Origin: Fibrobacterota bacterium
GTDB lineage: Bacteria; Fibrobacterota; Fibrobacteria; UBA11236
Reading direction: 5' to 3'
Assembly: GCA_023249635.1 (NCBI GenBank)
Contig: JAHFCH010000020.1
Coordinates: forward strand, 1-49,406
DNA length: 49,406 nucleotides
The number at the start of each line of letters is the position of its first letter. Position 1 is the first letter of the stretch. The notes below the pieces were generated by a model, which worked only from the letters and a program-made list of their open reading frames with translations, had not been told where the DNA came from and made no database searches. Shown one piece after another: positions 27,462 through 35,786 of this stretch. A program made the translations under genes and the position numbers.

Positions 27462-28436
27462 ATGCCGGAGCTGCCCGACATCACCGTGTACGTAGAGCGC
27501 TTGGAGGACATCCTCCGCGGTCGCGACCTGGTGCGTATCCGCTTGGCCAGCCCTTTCCTGCTGCGCAGCGTCCAGCCTTCCTTGGAATCCTTTTACGGAC
27601 GCAAGGTAACCCAGGTGTTACGCAGGGGAAAGCGCATCGTATTCGTTTTCGCGGGCGGCGGCCGTCTGGCCTTGCACCTGATGGTGGCCGGGCGGCTGCA
27701 TTGGAAGGCTAGCGTCGCCGGCGCGACAGCCCCCGTCACCATCCCCAAATCCAACGGCCTGATGGCCATGGATTTCGCGCATGGCTCTTTGCTGCTTACC
27801 GAAAGCGGTACCAAAAAGCGCGCGGCTTTGCTGGCCTTCGCCGATGACGCCTCCTTGCAAGAAAAATTCCCCGTCGGTGTGGAGCCCCTGGAGGCCACGC
27901 CGGCGGCCTTCGCAATGGCGCTGCGCTCCGAGAACCATACCCTCAAGCGATCGCTCACCGATCCGCGCCTGTTCAGCGGCATCGGCAATTCCTATTCCGA
28001 CGAGATCCTGCACCGCGCCCGGCTTTCGCCGGTAACGCTGACCGCGAAGCTGACGGATGCGGAAATCGAAACCCTGCGGGCGGCCGTGATCGGGGTGCTG
28101 ACCGAATGGACCGGGATGCTACGGGCGGAATCCCAGGGCAAATTCCCGGAAAAGGTGACCGCCTTCCGCGCCGGCATGGCCGTGCACGGCAAGTACGGGA
28201 AGCCGTGCCCGGTATGCGGTTCCCCGGTGCAACGCATCAAGCATGCCGAGAACGAGACCAATTATTGCCCCACCTGCCAGACGGGCGGCAAGCTGCTGGC
28301 GGATCGGGCCCTGTCCGCTTTGCTGCGTAAGGATTGGCCGCGCACCCTGGAAGACATGGAAAAGCTGTTGGCCAAGCACAAGGCCCTGACCGCCCCCCAT
28401 GGCGACCACGGAGCGACGGCGAGCAAGCCAAAGTAA
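27462..28436 (+). CDS. Fpg/Nei-family DNA glycosylase (formamidopyrimidine/endonuclease VIII type)
   Basis: The protein starts MPELPDITVYVERLEDI, so the catalytic N-terminal proline (P2 after Met removal) and E3 are present. The central part has the helix-two-turn-helix region (NHTLKRSLTDPRLFSGIGNSYSDEILHRA) and the C-terminus a zinc finger, CPVCGSPVQ...NYCPTCQTGG at about residues 249-273. It removes oxidised bases from DNA and nicks the strand by beta/delta-elimination. At 324 residues it is longer than the usual 270-290 because of a tail after the zinc finger (LSALLRKDWPRTLEDMEKLLAKHKAL...). Whether it is closer to Fpg or to Nei cannot be settled by eye. The next gene is convergent, seven bases away. 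Confidence 0.9.
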   Translation: MPELPDITVYVERLEDILRGRDLVRIRLASPFLLRSVQPSLESFYGRKVTQVLRRGKRIVFVFAGGGRLALHLMVAGRLHWKASVAGATAPVTIPKSNGLMAMDFAHGSLLLTESGTKKRAALLAFADDASLQEKFPVGVEPLEATPAAFAMALRSENHTLKRSLTDPRLFSGIGNSYSDEILHRARLSPVTLTAKLTDAEIETLRAAVIGVLTEWTGMLRAESQGKFPEKVTAFRAGMAVHGKYGKPCPVCGSPVQRIKHAENETNYCPTCQTGGKLLADRALSALLRKDWPRTLEDMEKLLAKHKALTAPHGDHGATASKPK

Positions 28437-28443
28437 CCAGCGG

Positions 28444-28917
28444 TCAGAAGCGGATGGTGGGCATAGCCTCCACGCGAAGTACCGCCTCCTGTTCGAAGCG
28501 GAACTTATACGCCGCGACGATAGCCTCGATCTTCGCCGAATCCACTGCGCTGCCGGCGCGGATGATCTCCACCACCCAGCTCTTCTCCTTGACCAGCTTT
28601 CCGTCGGCGCCGGTCCATTGCCCGTCGGCGCGGAAGCGCGTGAGCCCGGCGGGAAAGCGAACGGTGACGCAGGTATCCAGAAAGGCCTCGAAATCGCGAT
28701 CGGCTACCGGGCCCTGGGGCGAATCGGTGCCGAAGTAGAGACGCGTGAGGATGCGCGCCGGGGCGGCGGCGGAATCGGCAGAGGTAGCGGCGGGGTTACC
28801 GGGGGGCCGTGGGGTGCAGGGAGCGCAGGCGATAAGCAGCGCCGCGAGGCTGAACGCGGCAAACGTAGGGCGGCCAAGCGCCGTTGCTGCGGAACGATGG
28901 GCGATACGAGCAGGCAT
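28444..28917 (-). CDS. DUF3574 domain lipoprotein
   Basis: ATG 28917 follows GGAGG by six bases. A lipobox-like end (LAALLIAC) at about residue 31 marks a lipoprotein, then a Pro/Ala-rich linker. From about residue 57 the sequence matches DUF3574 closely: TRLYFGTDSPQGPVADRDFEAFLDTCVTVRFPAGLTRFRADGQW, then KSWVVEIIRAG and IVAAYKFRFEQEAVLRVE. The family is widespread in proteobacterial and other envelopes; its function is unknown. The gene is divergent from the sugar dehydrogenase gene and convergent with the glycosylase. Confidence 0.85.
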   Translation of the reverse strand: MPARIAHRSAATALGRPTFAAFSLAALLIACAPCTPRPPGNPAATSADSAAAPARILTRLYFGTDSPQGPVADRDFEAFLDTCVTVRFPAGLTRFRADGQWTGADGKLVKEKSWVVEIIRAGSAVDSAKIEAIVAAYKFRFEQEAVLRVEAMPTIRF

Positions 28918-29135
28918 GGACGACCTCCGCGGCGAAAATTAGGACCCTTGGGGATTCTTGGGAAGGTTGGAAACGCGAAAACACGGAAAACCGGGAAGTG
29001 GCCCGGGAGGAGCCGATCGCGGCGCCCGATCCGGCCTGCCGGATGGTACATATCAGTACGGGTCCCGGGATGGGGTCCTTTTAGCCGCGGAGGGCCGGTG
29101 TCGGGGGAAAGACGCGGCCGCGCGCAGGAGCATTG

Positions 29136-30872
29136 ATGAGAATGGTGGCCATGCTGGCCCTGGCCGTGAGCGCGGCCGGACCGGCTTTCGCGCAATGGAA
29201 ATACCCGGGCTGCGCCGATTTGGACGCGACCCAATTCAAGTTCACCGAATTGTTCAACCGGCACGCTACCCTGGGCGCCGCGGCGGGCGATGAGAGCATG
29301 GAAGAACCGGTACAGTTCGCTCTGCAAGGGGTGAATAAGGCCGGGACCGAGGCCCTCGATCATGTGGACATCTATTTCGTCCAGCGCCTGGGCGGGGTCA
29401 AGTATTACGACGGGGCCGCGAAGAAGATCGGGGACATGGGCGAGATCCCGGTATGGGCGGCCGTGACCGGCGGCAGCAACGACAATGGCCTGATGGGCAT
29501 CGCCCTGGATCCGGCCTTCGCCAAGAATCGCTGGATGTACCTGTGGTACGCGCCCCCCATCGCCAACAAGAACCTGAACCGCCGCCTGCATTTGGGGCGT
29601 TTCACGGTGACCGCGCAGAACACCTTGGACATGAAATCGGAAAAGGTGATCATCGATATGCTGGCCAGCAAGAATGATCATTGGCACAGCGGCGGGCCCA
29701 TGGAATTCGACGCTTACGGCGATCTGTGGATCCAAATCGGCAACAACAGCGACGACGTGGACGATTCGCTTTTCACCCAGTATTCCAAGGACAGTTCTTC
29801 CAACGACGAATGGGGCGCGGGCAATACCGCGAGCATGCGCGGCGGCACCATCCGCATCCATCCGGATGATTCGCCCAAAGGCTACAGCATCCCGAAGGGG
29901 AATTTCGGGGAGTACTGGGCCGCGGAATGGGAGAAGAAGGGGCGCGCCGATTTGGCGGCCGAATACCGCAACCCGGCCAAGGTGTTGCCCGAGATCTATA
30001 TCAAGGGGGAGCGCAGCAATTATTCCATCGCCTTGCATCCCACCAAGCGCTGGCTGGCCTGGGGCACCGTGAATTTCCAATCCAGCCGCGACGAGTTCAA
30101 CATCGCCGCCCATCCGGAGTTCACGGGCTTCCCGTACTTCCATGCCGACAACGAACGCGTACCCGGGCAGCAGCAGATGCTGGGCAAGCTGGAGGACCCG
30201 GCCGCGCCGATGAACAATTCCGCTTTGAGCAGCGGAGTGCATGAATTGCCGCCCGCGGTTCCGGGAACCGTCAACAGCCTGGTCCCTGTCGCCATAGGCG
30301 GTCCCATCTACCTGTACAATCCGGCCAACCCTTCCCGGTCGAAATTCCCGCCCCATCTGCACAATTCCTGGATCGGGTTCGATTGGAAGCAAAGCCAGAT
30401 GCACGTGTTCGGCCTGGATACCAACACCCTGACGGTGACCACGAAGACGCGCGTGGACAACGGCCTGTTCAAGGGCATAGGCCTGCGCGGTCCCCTGGGC
30501 GCGCATTACGGGCCGGACGGCGCGCTTTACCTCCTCAACTACGACGGGAGCTATTCCACCTTCAATCCGGGCATCACGCGCGTTGAGTATACCGGAACCT
30601 GCCTGCCCTCCGGTGATGCCATCCGCGCCGATGCTGCACAACGGTTCAATATCGTACTGACCCCTACGGCCCTGGAAGTGCGCGAGAGCGGTCCCCACGC
30701 CTTCGCGCTGTTCGACCATGCGGGCCGGCGCCTCCTGGACCTGAGGGGAGTCCAGGGGGCGCGCTATGATTTCGTGGCGCTGCGATCGCGCGCGGGTCTC
30801 AAGCCGGGCTTGTACCTGACGCGGGTGGAAACCGCGGCGGGCGTCTATATCCGGCGGGTTTCCTTCCTGTAA
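29136..30872 (+). CDS. Secreted PQQ-type glucose/sorbosone dehydrogenase-like protein with sorting domain
   Basis: ATG 29136 has GGAG five bases upstream (29127-29130); a TTG one codon earlier is less likely. A signal peptide ends at about residue 19 (GPAFA/QW). The 578-residue protein has the beta-propeller pattern of soluble aldose sugar dehydrogenases: GGSNDNGLMGIALDPAFAKNRWMYLWYAPP, HWHSGGPMEFDAYGDLWIQIGNNSDD, MRGGTIRIHPDD, YRNPAKVLPEIYIKGERSNYSIALHP, GAHYGPDGALYLLNYDG. The C-terminus (ALFDHAGRRLLDLRGVQG...GLKPGLYLTRVETAAG) is a type IX-like sorting domain. It probably oxidises a sugar outside the cell or in the periplasm using PQQ or related cofactor; this is family inference. It stands alone, 219 bases from the divergent lipoprotein gene. 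Confidence 0.82.
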   Translation: MRMVAMLALAVSAAGPAFAQWKYPGCADLDATQFKFTELFNRHATLGAAAGDESMEEPVQFALQGVNKAGTEALDHVDIYFVQRLGGVKYYDGAAKKIGDMGEIPVWAAVTGGSNDNGLMGIALDPAFAKNRWMYLWYAPPIANKNLNRRLHLGRFTVTAQNTLDMKSEKVIIDMLASKNDHWHSGGPMEFDAYGDLWIQIGNNSDDVDDSLFTQYSKDSSSNDEWGAGNTASMRGGTIRIHPDDSPKGYSIPKGNFGEYWAAEWEKKGRADLAAEYRNPAKVLPEIYIKGERSNYSIALHPTKRWLAWGTVNFQSSRDEFNIAAHPEFTGFPYFHADNERVPGQQQMLGKLEDPAAPMNNSALSSGVHELPPAVPGTVNSLVPVAIGGPIYLYNPANPSRSKFPPHLHNSWIGFDWKQSQMHVFGLDTNTLTVTTKTRVDNGLFKGIGLRGPLGAHYGPDGALYLLNYDGSYSTFNPGITRVEYTGTCLPSGDAIRADAAQRFNIVLTPTALEVRESGPHAFALFDHAGRRLLDLRGVQGARYDFVALRSRAGLKPGLYLTRVETAAGVYIRRVSFL

Positions 30873-30965
30873 CCTGGACGTCACGGTCGCACCCCGGGCT
30901 ACCGTATCCGCGTCGGGCGCGGCCGATGGCTTGCCGCCCGGCCCGCAAAATCCTATTTCACCGGC

Positions 30966-31298
30966 ATGGCCTTCCTCGTCCGCCTGCTCGTCAGCATGCT
31001 CAGCCTCGGCCTGGCCTCCCGGCTGATTCCCGGCATCTACGTGGACGGTTGGTTCACCCTACTCCTCGCCAGTTTGGTCCTCGGCGTGGTCAATGCCGTG
31101 GTCAAACCGATCTTCGTCCTGCTCACCCTGCCCGCCACCGTGCTCACATTGGGCTTGTTCCTGCTGGTGGTGAACGCGGCCATGCTGGGGCTGGTCGCAT
31201 GGCTGCTGCCGGGATTCGCCATCGCGGGATTCATCCCGGCCTTCCTGGGTTGGTTGGTGATGGCGGTGGTAGGCGGCATCCTCAATAGTCTTCTCTAA
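30966..31298 (+). CDS. Phage-holin-superfamily 4-TMS membrane protein (DUF360-like)
   Basis: The 110-residue protein has four hydrophobic segments and the family's typical loops: GLASRLIPGIYVDGWFTLLLASLVLGVVNAVVKPIFVLLTLPATVLTLGLF and VNAAMLGLVAWLLPGF. This matches the mycobacterial 4-TMS phage holin family (PF04020), which despite its name is a common chromosomal inner-membrane family of unknown role. There are no phage genes around it. It has no obvious operon partner. Confidence 0.88.
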   Translation: MAFLVRLLVSMLSLGLASRLIPGIYVDGWFTLLLASLVLGVVNAVVKPIFVLLTLPATVLTLGLFLLVVNAAMLGLVAWLLPGFAIAGFIPAFLGWLVMAVVGGILNSLL

Positions 31299-31432
31299 GC
31301 CAACGAGCGAACCGGCCATGCTGCCCGGCTCCCGGCGTGATCCGGCGCACGCCTTTCCGTGTGATGGATCCTACACCCCATTCACCTCCCGGTCTCCCTA
31401 CCCCGATATCCGTTGTGTACAGGGAGACCAAC

Positions 31433-32317
31433 ATGAAAACGCAACTTCGCAATAGCATCAAAAACCTAACCCTCGCCGCCGCAGCCTTCGCCTGCCTCCA
31501 TTGCGGCGCCAACCCCGCTTCCGTAGCCGGAGCCATCCCGGACGACAAGAAGATCGGGGAGATCGCCGCCGACGGCAACGGAGTGGTCAAATCCACCCTG
31601 GTGCTGGGCAAGGTGGGAGCGCTCCGCAAGGGCTCCTCCATCAGCCTCAAGAAGCTCTACCTGATGGCCGTCTCCTCGGCCACCCCGGCCGACACGGTCA
31701 TGGATTCGGCCGTCGTTACCGGTAACGACGCCGTGACGGTAACCCGCAGCCTTAGCCTCAAGCCCTTGCGCAACTGGGTGGTGAGCGCCAAGACCGTGGA
31801 CCAGAAGGATTCCGTCATCCATTCCGGCAGCTCGGCATCCTTCTTCGTGAAGCCCGCCGACACCGCCGAAGTAAGCCTCAACCTTTCTTCCCGCTTCGCC
31901 ATGTACCAGGCCAACTTCAGCTCCCTGCCCGACAGCATTTTCGCCAACCAGCCGGGCACGGGCAAGGACAAGCTCAACCTCAACCGCATGGTGCTCAAGA
32001 TCGACGGTGTGGTCAAATCCGATTCGCTTATCGTGGGCGGTTACTTCACCGCGGGACAGAACGTGAACCTGTACTTCGATTACATCACCCCCGGTTCGCA
32101 CACCGTGACCTTGGAAGCTCATGGCGCCTTGCATACCTACTCCGGCATCATGTTCTCAGGCTCGGCCACCTTCTCCGTAGCCTCCGGAGTGGACGAGAAT
32201 AAGGCCGTGACCCTGAACTGGGTGGGACCCGGCACCGGCACGGGCAAGCTGACCGTCAACGTGGGCAAGGTCGGTAAGGTTATCGTGAGCGGCGGCATCA
32301 CCGGCGCCATCCTGTAA
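31433..32317 (+). CDS. Unrecognised exported or lipid-anchored protein
   Basis: ATG 31433 follows AGGGAG (31421-31426) by six bases; a longer frame from 31337 lacks such a site. The 294-residue protein begins with a signal peptide (MKTQLRNSIKNLTLAAAAFA) and cysteines at the end of the hydrophobic part (CLHCGANP), so it may be a lipoprotein although the lipobox is irregular. The rest is Ser/Thr/Val-rich and probably beta-sandwich; VTLEAHGALHTYSG and LNLSSRFAMYQANFSSLPDS suggest Ig-like domains. It ends in a Gly/Val-rich stretch (KLTVNVGKVGKVIVSGGITG). I do not recognise a family. It is a single gene with its own terminator. Confidence 0.75.
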   Translation: MKTQLRNSIKNLTLAAAAFACLHCGANPASVAGAIPDDKKIGEIAADGNGVVKSTLVLGKVGALRKGSSISLKKLYLMAVSSATPADTVMDSAVVTGNDAVTVTRSLSLKPLRNWVVSAKTVDQKDSVIHSGSSASFFVKPADTAEVSLNLSSRFAMYQANFSSLPDSIFANQPGTGKDKLNLNRMVLKIDGVVKSDSLIVGGYFTAGQNVNLYFDYITPGSHTVTLEAHGALHTYSGIMFSGSATFSVASGVDENKAVTLNWVGPGTGTGKLTVNVGKVGKVIVSGGITGAIL

Positions 32318-32363
32318 CACCGAAAACCGTTGTCCAGCGGCCAACCCCCGGGCCTCGATTCTG

Positions 32364-32392
32364 CGGAGCGCCACCCCTGGGCGCTCCGTTTT
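32364..32392 (+). terminator. Intrinsic terminator
   Basis: CGGAGCGCC (32364-32372) pairs with GGCGCTCCG (32380-32388) around a 7-base loop and is followed by TTTT (32389-32392). It lies 47 bases after the stop of the exported protein gene and ends that transcript. Confidence 0.8.
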
Positions 32393-32462
32393 GCGTTCAT
32401 GGGGGAACCGCTCCCGTATCGGCCACCGGCGGATTACGGACCGTTTAAGTAAATTCCTCCCC

Positions 32463-32966
32463 ATGGGGATGGTCATTTGGAAAGCCGGTGGATTCGCGGT
32501 GTTATCCCGGAAACCATCCGCCTACACGCGGACGTTCGCCTTGCGATTCGCAACCCTGGCAGCCGCTCTCCTCTACCTGACCCTCTCCCTCCCCGTGGTA
32601 CAAACCCTGGTCCTGGCGCGCACCCACGCGCCCTCGGTGCCAGGCGTCGTATCCACGCAGGCCATCGCGGCCGGGCCCATGTCCCAATCCGGCGAGGGAC
32701 ATGCCTGCTGCTGCAAGCATGAGGGTAACGTATGCGAGATGGGATGCTGTCGCGCCGACGCGGATCCGGAACCGGGCACGGCCTGCTTCCGGCCCTGCGC
32801 GCCCAAGCCGACCCCGGCGGCCCTGGCCTTCGAGCCGGGTCCTTGCCTGCTTCCCTTCCGCGTCGTTTTCTTGGCTCCGGCCGCCTCGGTAACCCTGCCC
32901 CGGCCTTCCGATCCCCGTACCGCTTTCCCTTTCCTGCCGGTTCCCGAAAAAGTCCCCATAGGCTGA
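32463..32966 (+). CDS. Small membrane-anchored Cys-rich protein
   Basis: The start is uncertain: ATG 32463 or ATG 32469 both give a basic leader and one membrane helix (LRFATLAAALLYLTLSLPVV). After it comes a short linker and a compact cysteine cluster, HACCCKHEGNVCEMGCC, followed by CFRPCAP: nine or more cysteines in about 35 residues with His, Glu and Met, which looks like a soft-metal ligand set. The C-terminal 60 residues are Pro-rich and include a second hydrophobic part. I do not recognise a family. The next two genes encode a lipoprotein and a haem lipoprotein, 104 and 568 bases downstream on the same strand. Confidence 0.6.
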   Translation: MGMVIWKAGGFAVLSRKPSAYTRTFALRFATLAAALLYLTLSLPVVQTLVLARTHAPSVPGVVSTQAIAAGPMSQSGEGHACCCKHEGNVCEMGCCRADADPEPGTACFRPCAPKPTPAALAFEPGPCLLPFRVVFLAPAASVTLPRPSDPRTAFPFLPVPEKVPIG

Positions 32967-33070
32967 ACGCGTTCCCGGTTTTTTTCCGGGCGCCGCGCCG
33001 CGGCCGCCTCAGCCTATGCCAACGCGCCCAAGGCGCAAACAGGATATTTTCCACTAGGAAAGGAACGGAC

Positions 33071-33505
33071 ATGATCCGCACTTCGAAAGATTCCCATCGC
33101 AAGACCCTCCAGGCCTTGTTGGCGGTCGCCACCTGCGTCGCAGCCCTGATCGGCTGCACCGATGACGATGAGCCTGAGCCCATCGTCAAGATCATCGCGC
33201 CGGCCAACGGGTCCAGCGTCAAGGGGCCGGATATCTTCTTGCGAATCAGCAAGACCCATTTCATGTACGCGGCGGGCAAGACCACGGCCGCCCAGCACGA
33301 CATGACCGGACATATCCATATCTTCCTGGACAAGCCCGCGGGCTTGGATGCCAACTCCATTGATCATTTCGACACGGCCGATACCCTGACGCTCAAAGGC
33401 GTCGCGACCGGCGCGCATTACCTGATCGTGCAAGGCGCCGAGGCAGGCCATGACGATATCGAGAGCATGTACGACTCGGTCTCCTTCACGGTAACGGCCC
33501 CCTGA
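33071..33505 (+). CDS. Small lipoprotein with Ig-like/DUF4399-like domain
   Basis: ATG 33071 is preceded by AGGAAAGGA (33056-33064). The 144-residue protein has a lipoprotein signal ending AALIGC followed by an acidic linker (TDDDEPEP). The rest is a small beta domain: IVKIIAPANGSSVKGPDIFLRIS, then GHIHIFLDKPAGL and TLTLKGVATGAHYLIVQGAEAGHDD. The HIHIFLD and GAHYLIVQ strands resemble domains that occur in periplasmic proteins such as DUF4399. Function unknown. Its stop is about 30 bases before the cytochrome start, so the two are co-transcribed. Confidence 0.75.
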   Translation: MIRTSKDSHRKTLQALLAVATCVAALIGCTDDDEPEPIVKIIAPANGSSVKGPDIFLRISKTHFMYAAGKTTAAQHDMTGHIHIFLDKPAGLDANSIDHFDTADTLTLKGVATGAHYLIVQGAEAGHDDIESMYDSVSFTVTAP

Positions 33506-33534
33506 ACCGGAGCGTTTCCCGCGCGGGCGGGCCC

Positions 33535-33936
33535 TTGGGCCTGGCCGCGCTGCTTAGCCTCTCGGCCTGCTTCCATGACGAAGACCTGACGCCTTTGCCC
33601 ATCGTGACCGAGGGTTGTCTTACCGACGTGGCCTACGAGCCCGCGCGCAGACTGGTCGGCGTGTACTGCGCCGATTGCCATGCCCAAGGCGGGCATAATG
33701 CGACGCATAAAGATGCCTGGGGACATGCCATCCAGCTGGATACCCGGCAGGAATGGCTGGACGGGAAAAAGCACCTGCTTATCCGCCTCCAGCCCGCAGT
33801 CGCCACGGATGAGGATCCTCCCGTGGACGTGATGCCGCAGCTGAGCTTCCCCTTCCAGCCCACCCAGGCGGAACGGGATACCTTGATCGAGTGGATCAAG
33901 CGCGGTTCCCCCAATACGGTTTCCGGTTTCGAATAG
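33535..33936 (+). CDS. Mono-haem c-type cytochrome lipoprotein
   Basis: The frame has a lipobox (LLSLSAC) and one haem c motif, CADCH, preceded by LVGVYCADCHAQGGHN; a later MPQLSFPFQPTQAERDTLIEWIKRG is the usual end of a cytochrome c fold, with M as a possible axial ligand. TTG 33535 is the listed start, but it leaves almost no n-region. CTG 33502, overlapping the preceding stop (CTGA), would give a fuller signal with two arginines and is a real alternative. The product should be anchored on the periplasmic side or the outer membrane and carry electrons. Haem attachment needs a maturation system encoded elsewhere. Confidence 0.75.
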   Translation: MGLAALLSLSACFHDEDLTPLPIVTEGCLTDVAYEPARRLVGVYCADCHAQGGHNATHKDAWGHAIQLDTRQEWLDGKKHLLIRLQPAVATDEDPPVDVMPQLSFPFQPTQAERDTLIEWIKRGSPNTVSGFE

Positions 33937-33968
33937 TCTGGCCCTAAGCGCGCCGGAAGGCTGCCTGG

Positions 33969-35003
33969 TCAGGGATGGGTATGCCGATGGTGGATATCCG
34001 GCCAATGGGGATGCGCGTGGCGTACCGGTTCGTGGGTATGCGCATGCGTATGTCGTAAAGAGGGCGGTTCATACCCGTGGATATGCATGTGGTGCCCGTC
34101 ATCATGGGTATGCGCATGCATGTGTTCCATCCGTTCATGCGCGTGGGAGTGGCTGTGGCGATCCTTGAATAACAAAGCGACCCCGGTGATCTGTAACGCG
34201 AGGGCCGAGGCGTGGTAAAACGTGAACGGTTCCCGCAGCCATAGGCAGGAAAAGGCGAGGCCGAAAAGCGGCGCGGACGCGAAGGCCAACTGGCTACGGG
34301 TGGCTCCCAGATTTTGCGCCGCGGAAATGTACAGCACGATGCTGGCTCCATAGGCAACCGCCCCCGTCCCCAAAGCCAGGATGACGTCCGACGTAGATGA
34401 CTGCGGGGCCCCGCTGAGGAAAATCCCTATACCCAGGTTGAAGGTTCCCGCGACCAAGCCTTTCCAAAAGGTGCTTTGCAAGGGGAGCATGCCATCGATT
34501 AGGGAGGTCAGGTTGTTGTCCAGGCCCCAACAGATGCAAGCCAAGCCGAGGAATATCCCCGCCTTCACGCCTGCTGCCCCTTCCCCCCAGGATAACAGGA
34601 TGCCTGCGCCCAAAACGCAGGCCGCGCCCAACCATCCGGATTTCCCCAGGTGATCGCGGAATGCAACCACGCCCAAAAGGGACGTGGCCACCATTTCCAA
34701 GTTGAGCCACAAGGATACGGAGGAGGCGGATGCGAGCTTGAGTCCCGCCAAAAGCAGGAGCGGGCCTAGCATCCCCCCGAAGAGGATGGAGCCGAGCAAG
34801 CGTAAAAGATTGGCCCGGTCGAGATGGCCCGGGTAGAAACCTTTGCGGCCGACCAGCAAGGGGACGGCGGTTCCCAAGGCAGCGCCCAGGTAGAGCAGGC
34901 CCGCTAGTTGTTGCGGGGTCCAATGGCCCAGCATGTGCTTACTAAGCGGCGTGGAAAGGCCGAACAGGAGCGCCGATGCCAGGGCAATCAGGAGAGGCGA
35001 CAT
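33969..35003 (-). CDS. DMT/EamA-family transporter with long His-rich C-terminal tail
   Basis: The 344-residue protein has ten hydrophobic segments in two EamA repeats (MSPLLIALASALLFGLSTPLSK..., GIFLGLACICWGLDNNLTSL...). After the last helix comes a tail of about 65 residues with about 23 histidines (HSHSHAHERMEHMHAHTHDD and so on), as seen in metal-linked exporters. The transporter family moves metabolites, drugs or cations across the inner membrane; the tail suggests zinc, nickel or cobalt handling, which is inference. The gene is last in a three-gene operon: three bases separate it from the YkgJ stop. A convergent gene ends 32 bases away. Confidence 0.85.
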   Translation of the reverse strand: MSPLLIALASALLFGLSTPLSKHMLGHWTPQQLAGLLYLGAALGTAVPLLVGRKGFYPGHLDRANLLRLLGSILFGGMLGPLLLLAGLKLASASSVSLWLNLEMVATSLLGVVAFRDHLGKSGWLGAACVLGAGILLSWGEGAAGVKAGIFLGLACICWGLDNNLTSLIDGMLPLQSTFWKGLVAGTFNLGIGIFLSGAPQSSTSDVILALGTGAVAYGASIVLYISAAQNLGATRSQLAFASAPLFGLAFSCLWLREPFTFYHASALALQITGVALLFKDRHSHSHAHERMEHMHAHTHDDGHHMHIHGYEPPSLRHTHAHTHEPVRHAHPHWPDIHHRHTHP

Positions 35004-35006
35004 GAT

Positions 35007-35786
35007 TTAAATCCCCCGCGGGATGGCGTGCGACATGTATTCCATTTCCTTGGCCCAACCGGAATAATAGGCGTGGAAGTCGGACAGTTTCGGATCGCCG
35101 GAAGTTTTGGCCGCGTACGCATTCAAGACCGGCAGTTGTTTGGAAGCGATTTCCGCCGCCTCGGGATGCCGCGTCGCCGTCAAGAGGGAAGAAAGGCTCG
35201 TCACGATCTGGCCGCCCTTTTCCTGCAAGGATGCTTGCCACAACCGTTCGGGTAGGGTCGGGGAGTATTTAAGCATATGCTCCGCATACCCGCGGAGGAC
35301 GGGGACCTGATCCCGCAAATCATTTTTCTCGATATCGAAATCGTCCCGCAGGACGATCCTCTTTCCATCGTATGCGATCGGAGCCGCTTCCGAGACGTCG
35401 CATTCCCAGCCTTGCCTGGGCCGGAGGTATCCGGCCTGGTACCTTTCCTCGGTGTACGGGTAGAACGGCATGGCTTTGCAACGGGAAGGCTTTTCCCGAT
35501 GGATGCCGCACATTTTCCCGTCGACCAGGGCGGGGCAGGGATAGGTGGAGGGAATGAAGGACGTCGGTACGATCAGGGAAACCATTTCCCTCCCTCCCGT
35601 GAGCGGCACCGCAACCCCCAGTTCGCGCGCCATCCGGAAATCCCTGCTGCCCCGTTGCACAGGTGTCCAGATCATGCACAGGGGAAAGAGACCGGCGTAG
35701 GCGAACGCATCCTTGAGGGTCAGAGGCAACTGGCCATGGCAGCACTTGCCGCACGCGGTGCATAGGAATCGCAGGGGTCCGTTCAT
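35007..35786 (-). CDS. YkgJ-family cysteine cluster protein
   Basis: The 259-residue protein begins MNGPLRFLCTACGKCCHGQLPLT and has the second cysteine group CPALVDGKMCGIHREKPSRCKAMPF, which together form the CxxCxxCC metal-binding cluster (zinc or iron-sulfur) of the YkgJ/FliB-like family (PF03692). The rest is longer than the core family and without further domains that I recognise. Its ATG overlaps the YchJ stop (ATGA, 35786-35783), so the two are coupled. The role of the family is unclear; an oxidoreductase or methyltransferase-like function has been proposed for relatives. Confidence 0.86.
   Translation of the reverse strand: MNGPLRFLCTACGKCCHGQLPLTLKDAFAYAGLFPLCMIWTPVQRGSRDFRMARELGVAVPLTGGREMVSLIVPTSFIPSTYPCPALVDGKMCGIHREKPSRCKAMPFYPYTEERYQAGYLRPRQGWECDVSEAAPIAYDGKRIVLRDDFDIEKNDLRDQVPVLRGYAEHMLKYSPTLPERLWQASLQEKGGQIVTSLSSLLTATRHPEAAEIASKQLPVLNAYAAKTSGDPKLSDFHAYYSGWAKEMEYMSHAIPRGI

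Noticed and set aside
30966-31298. Holin as a sign of a prophage
   Set aside because: The 4-TMS family is a common chromosomal membrane protein and no phage genes surround it.
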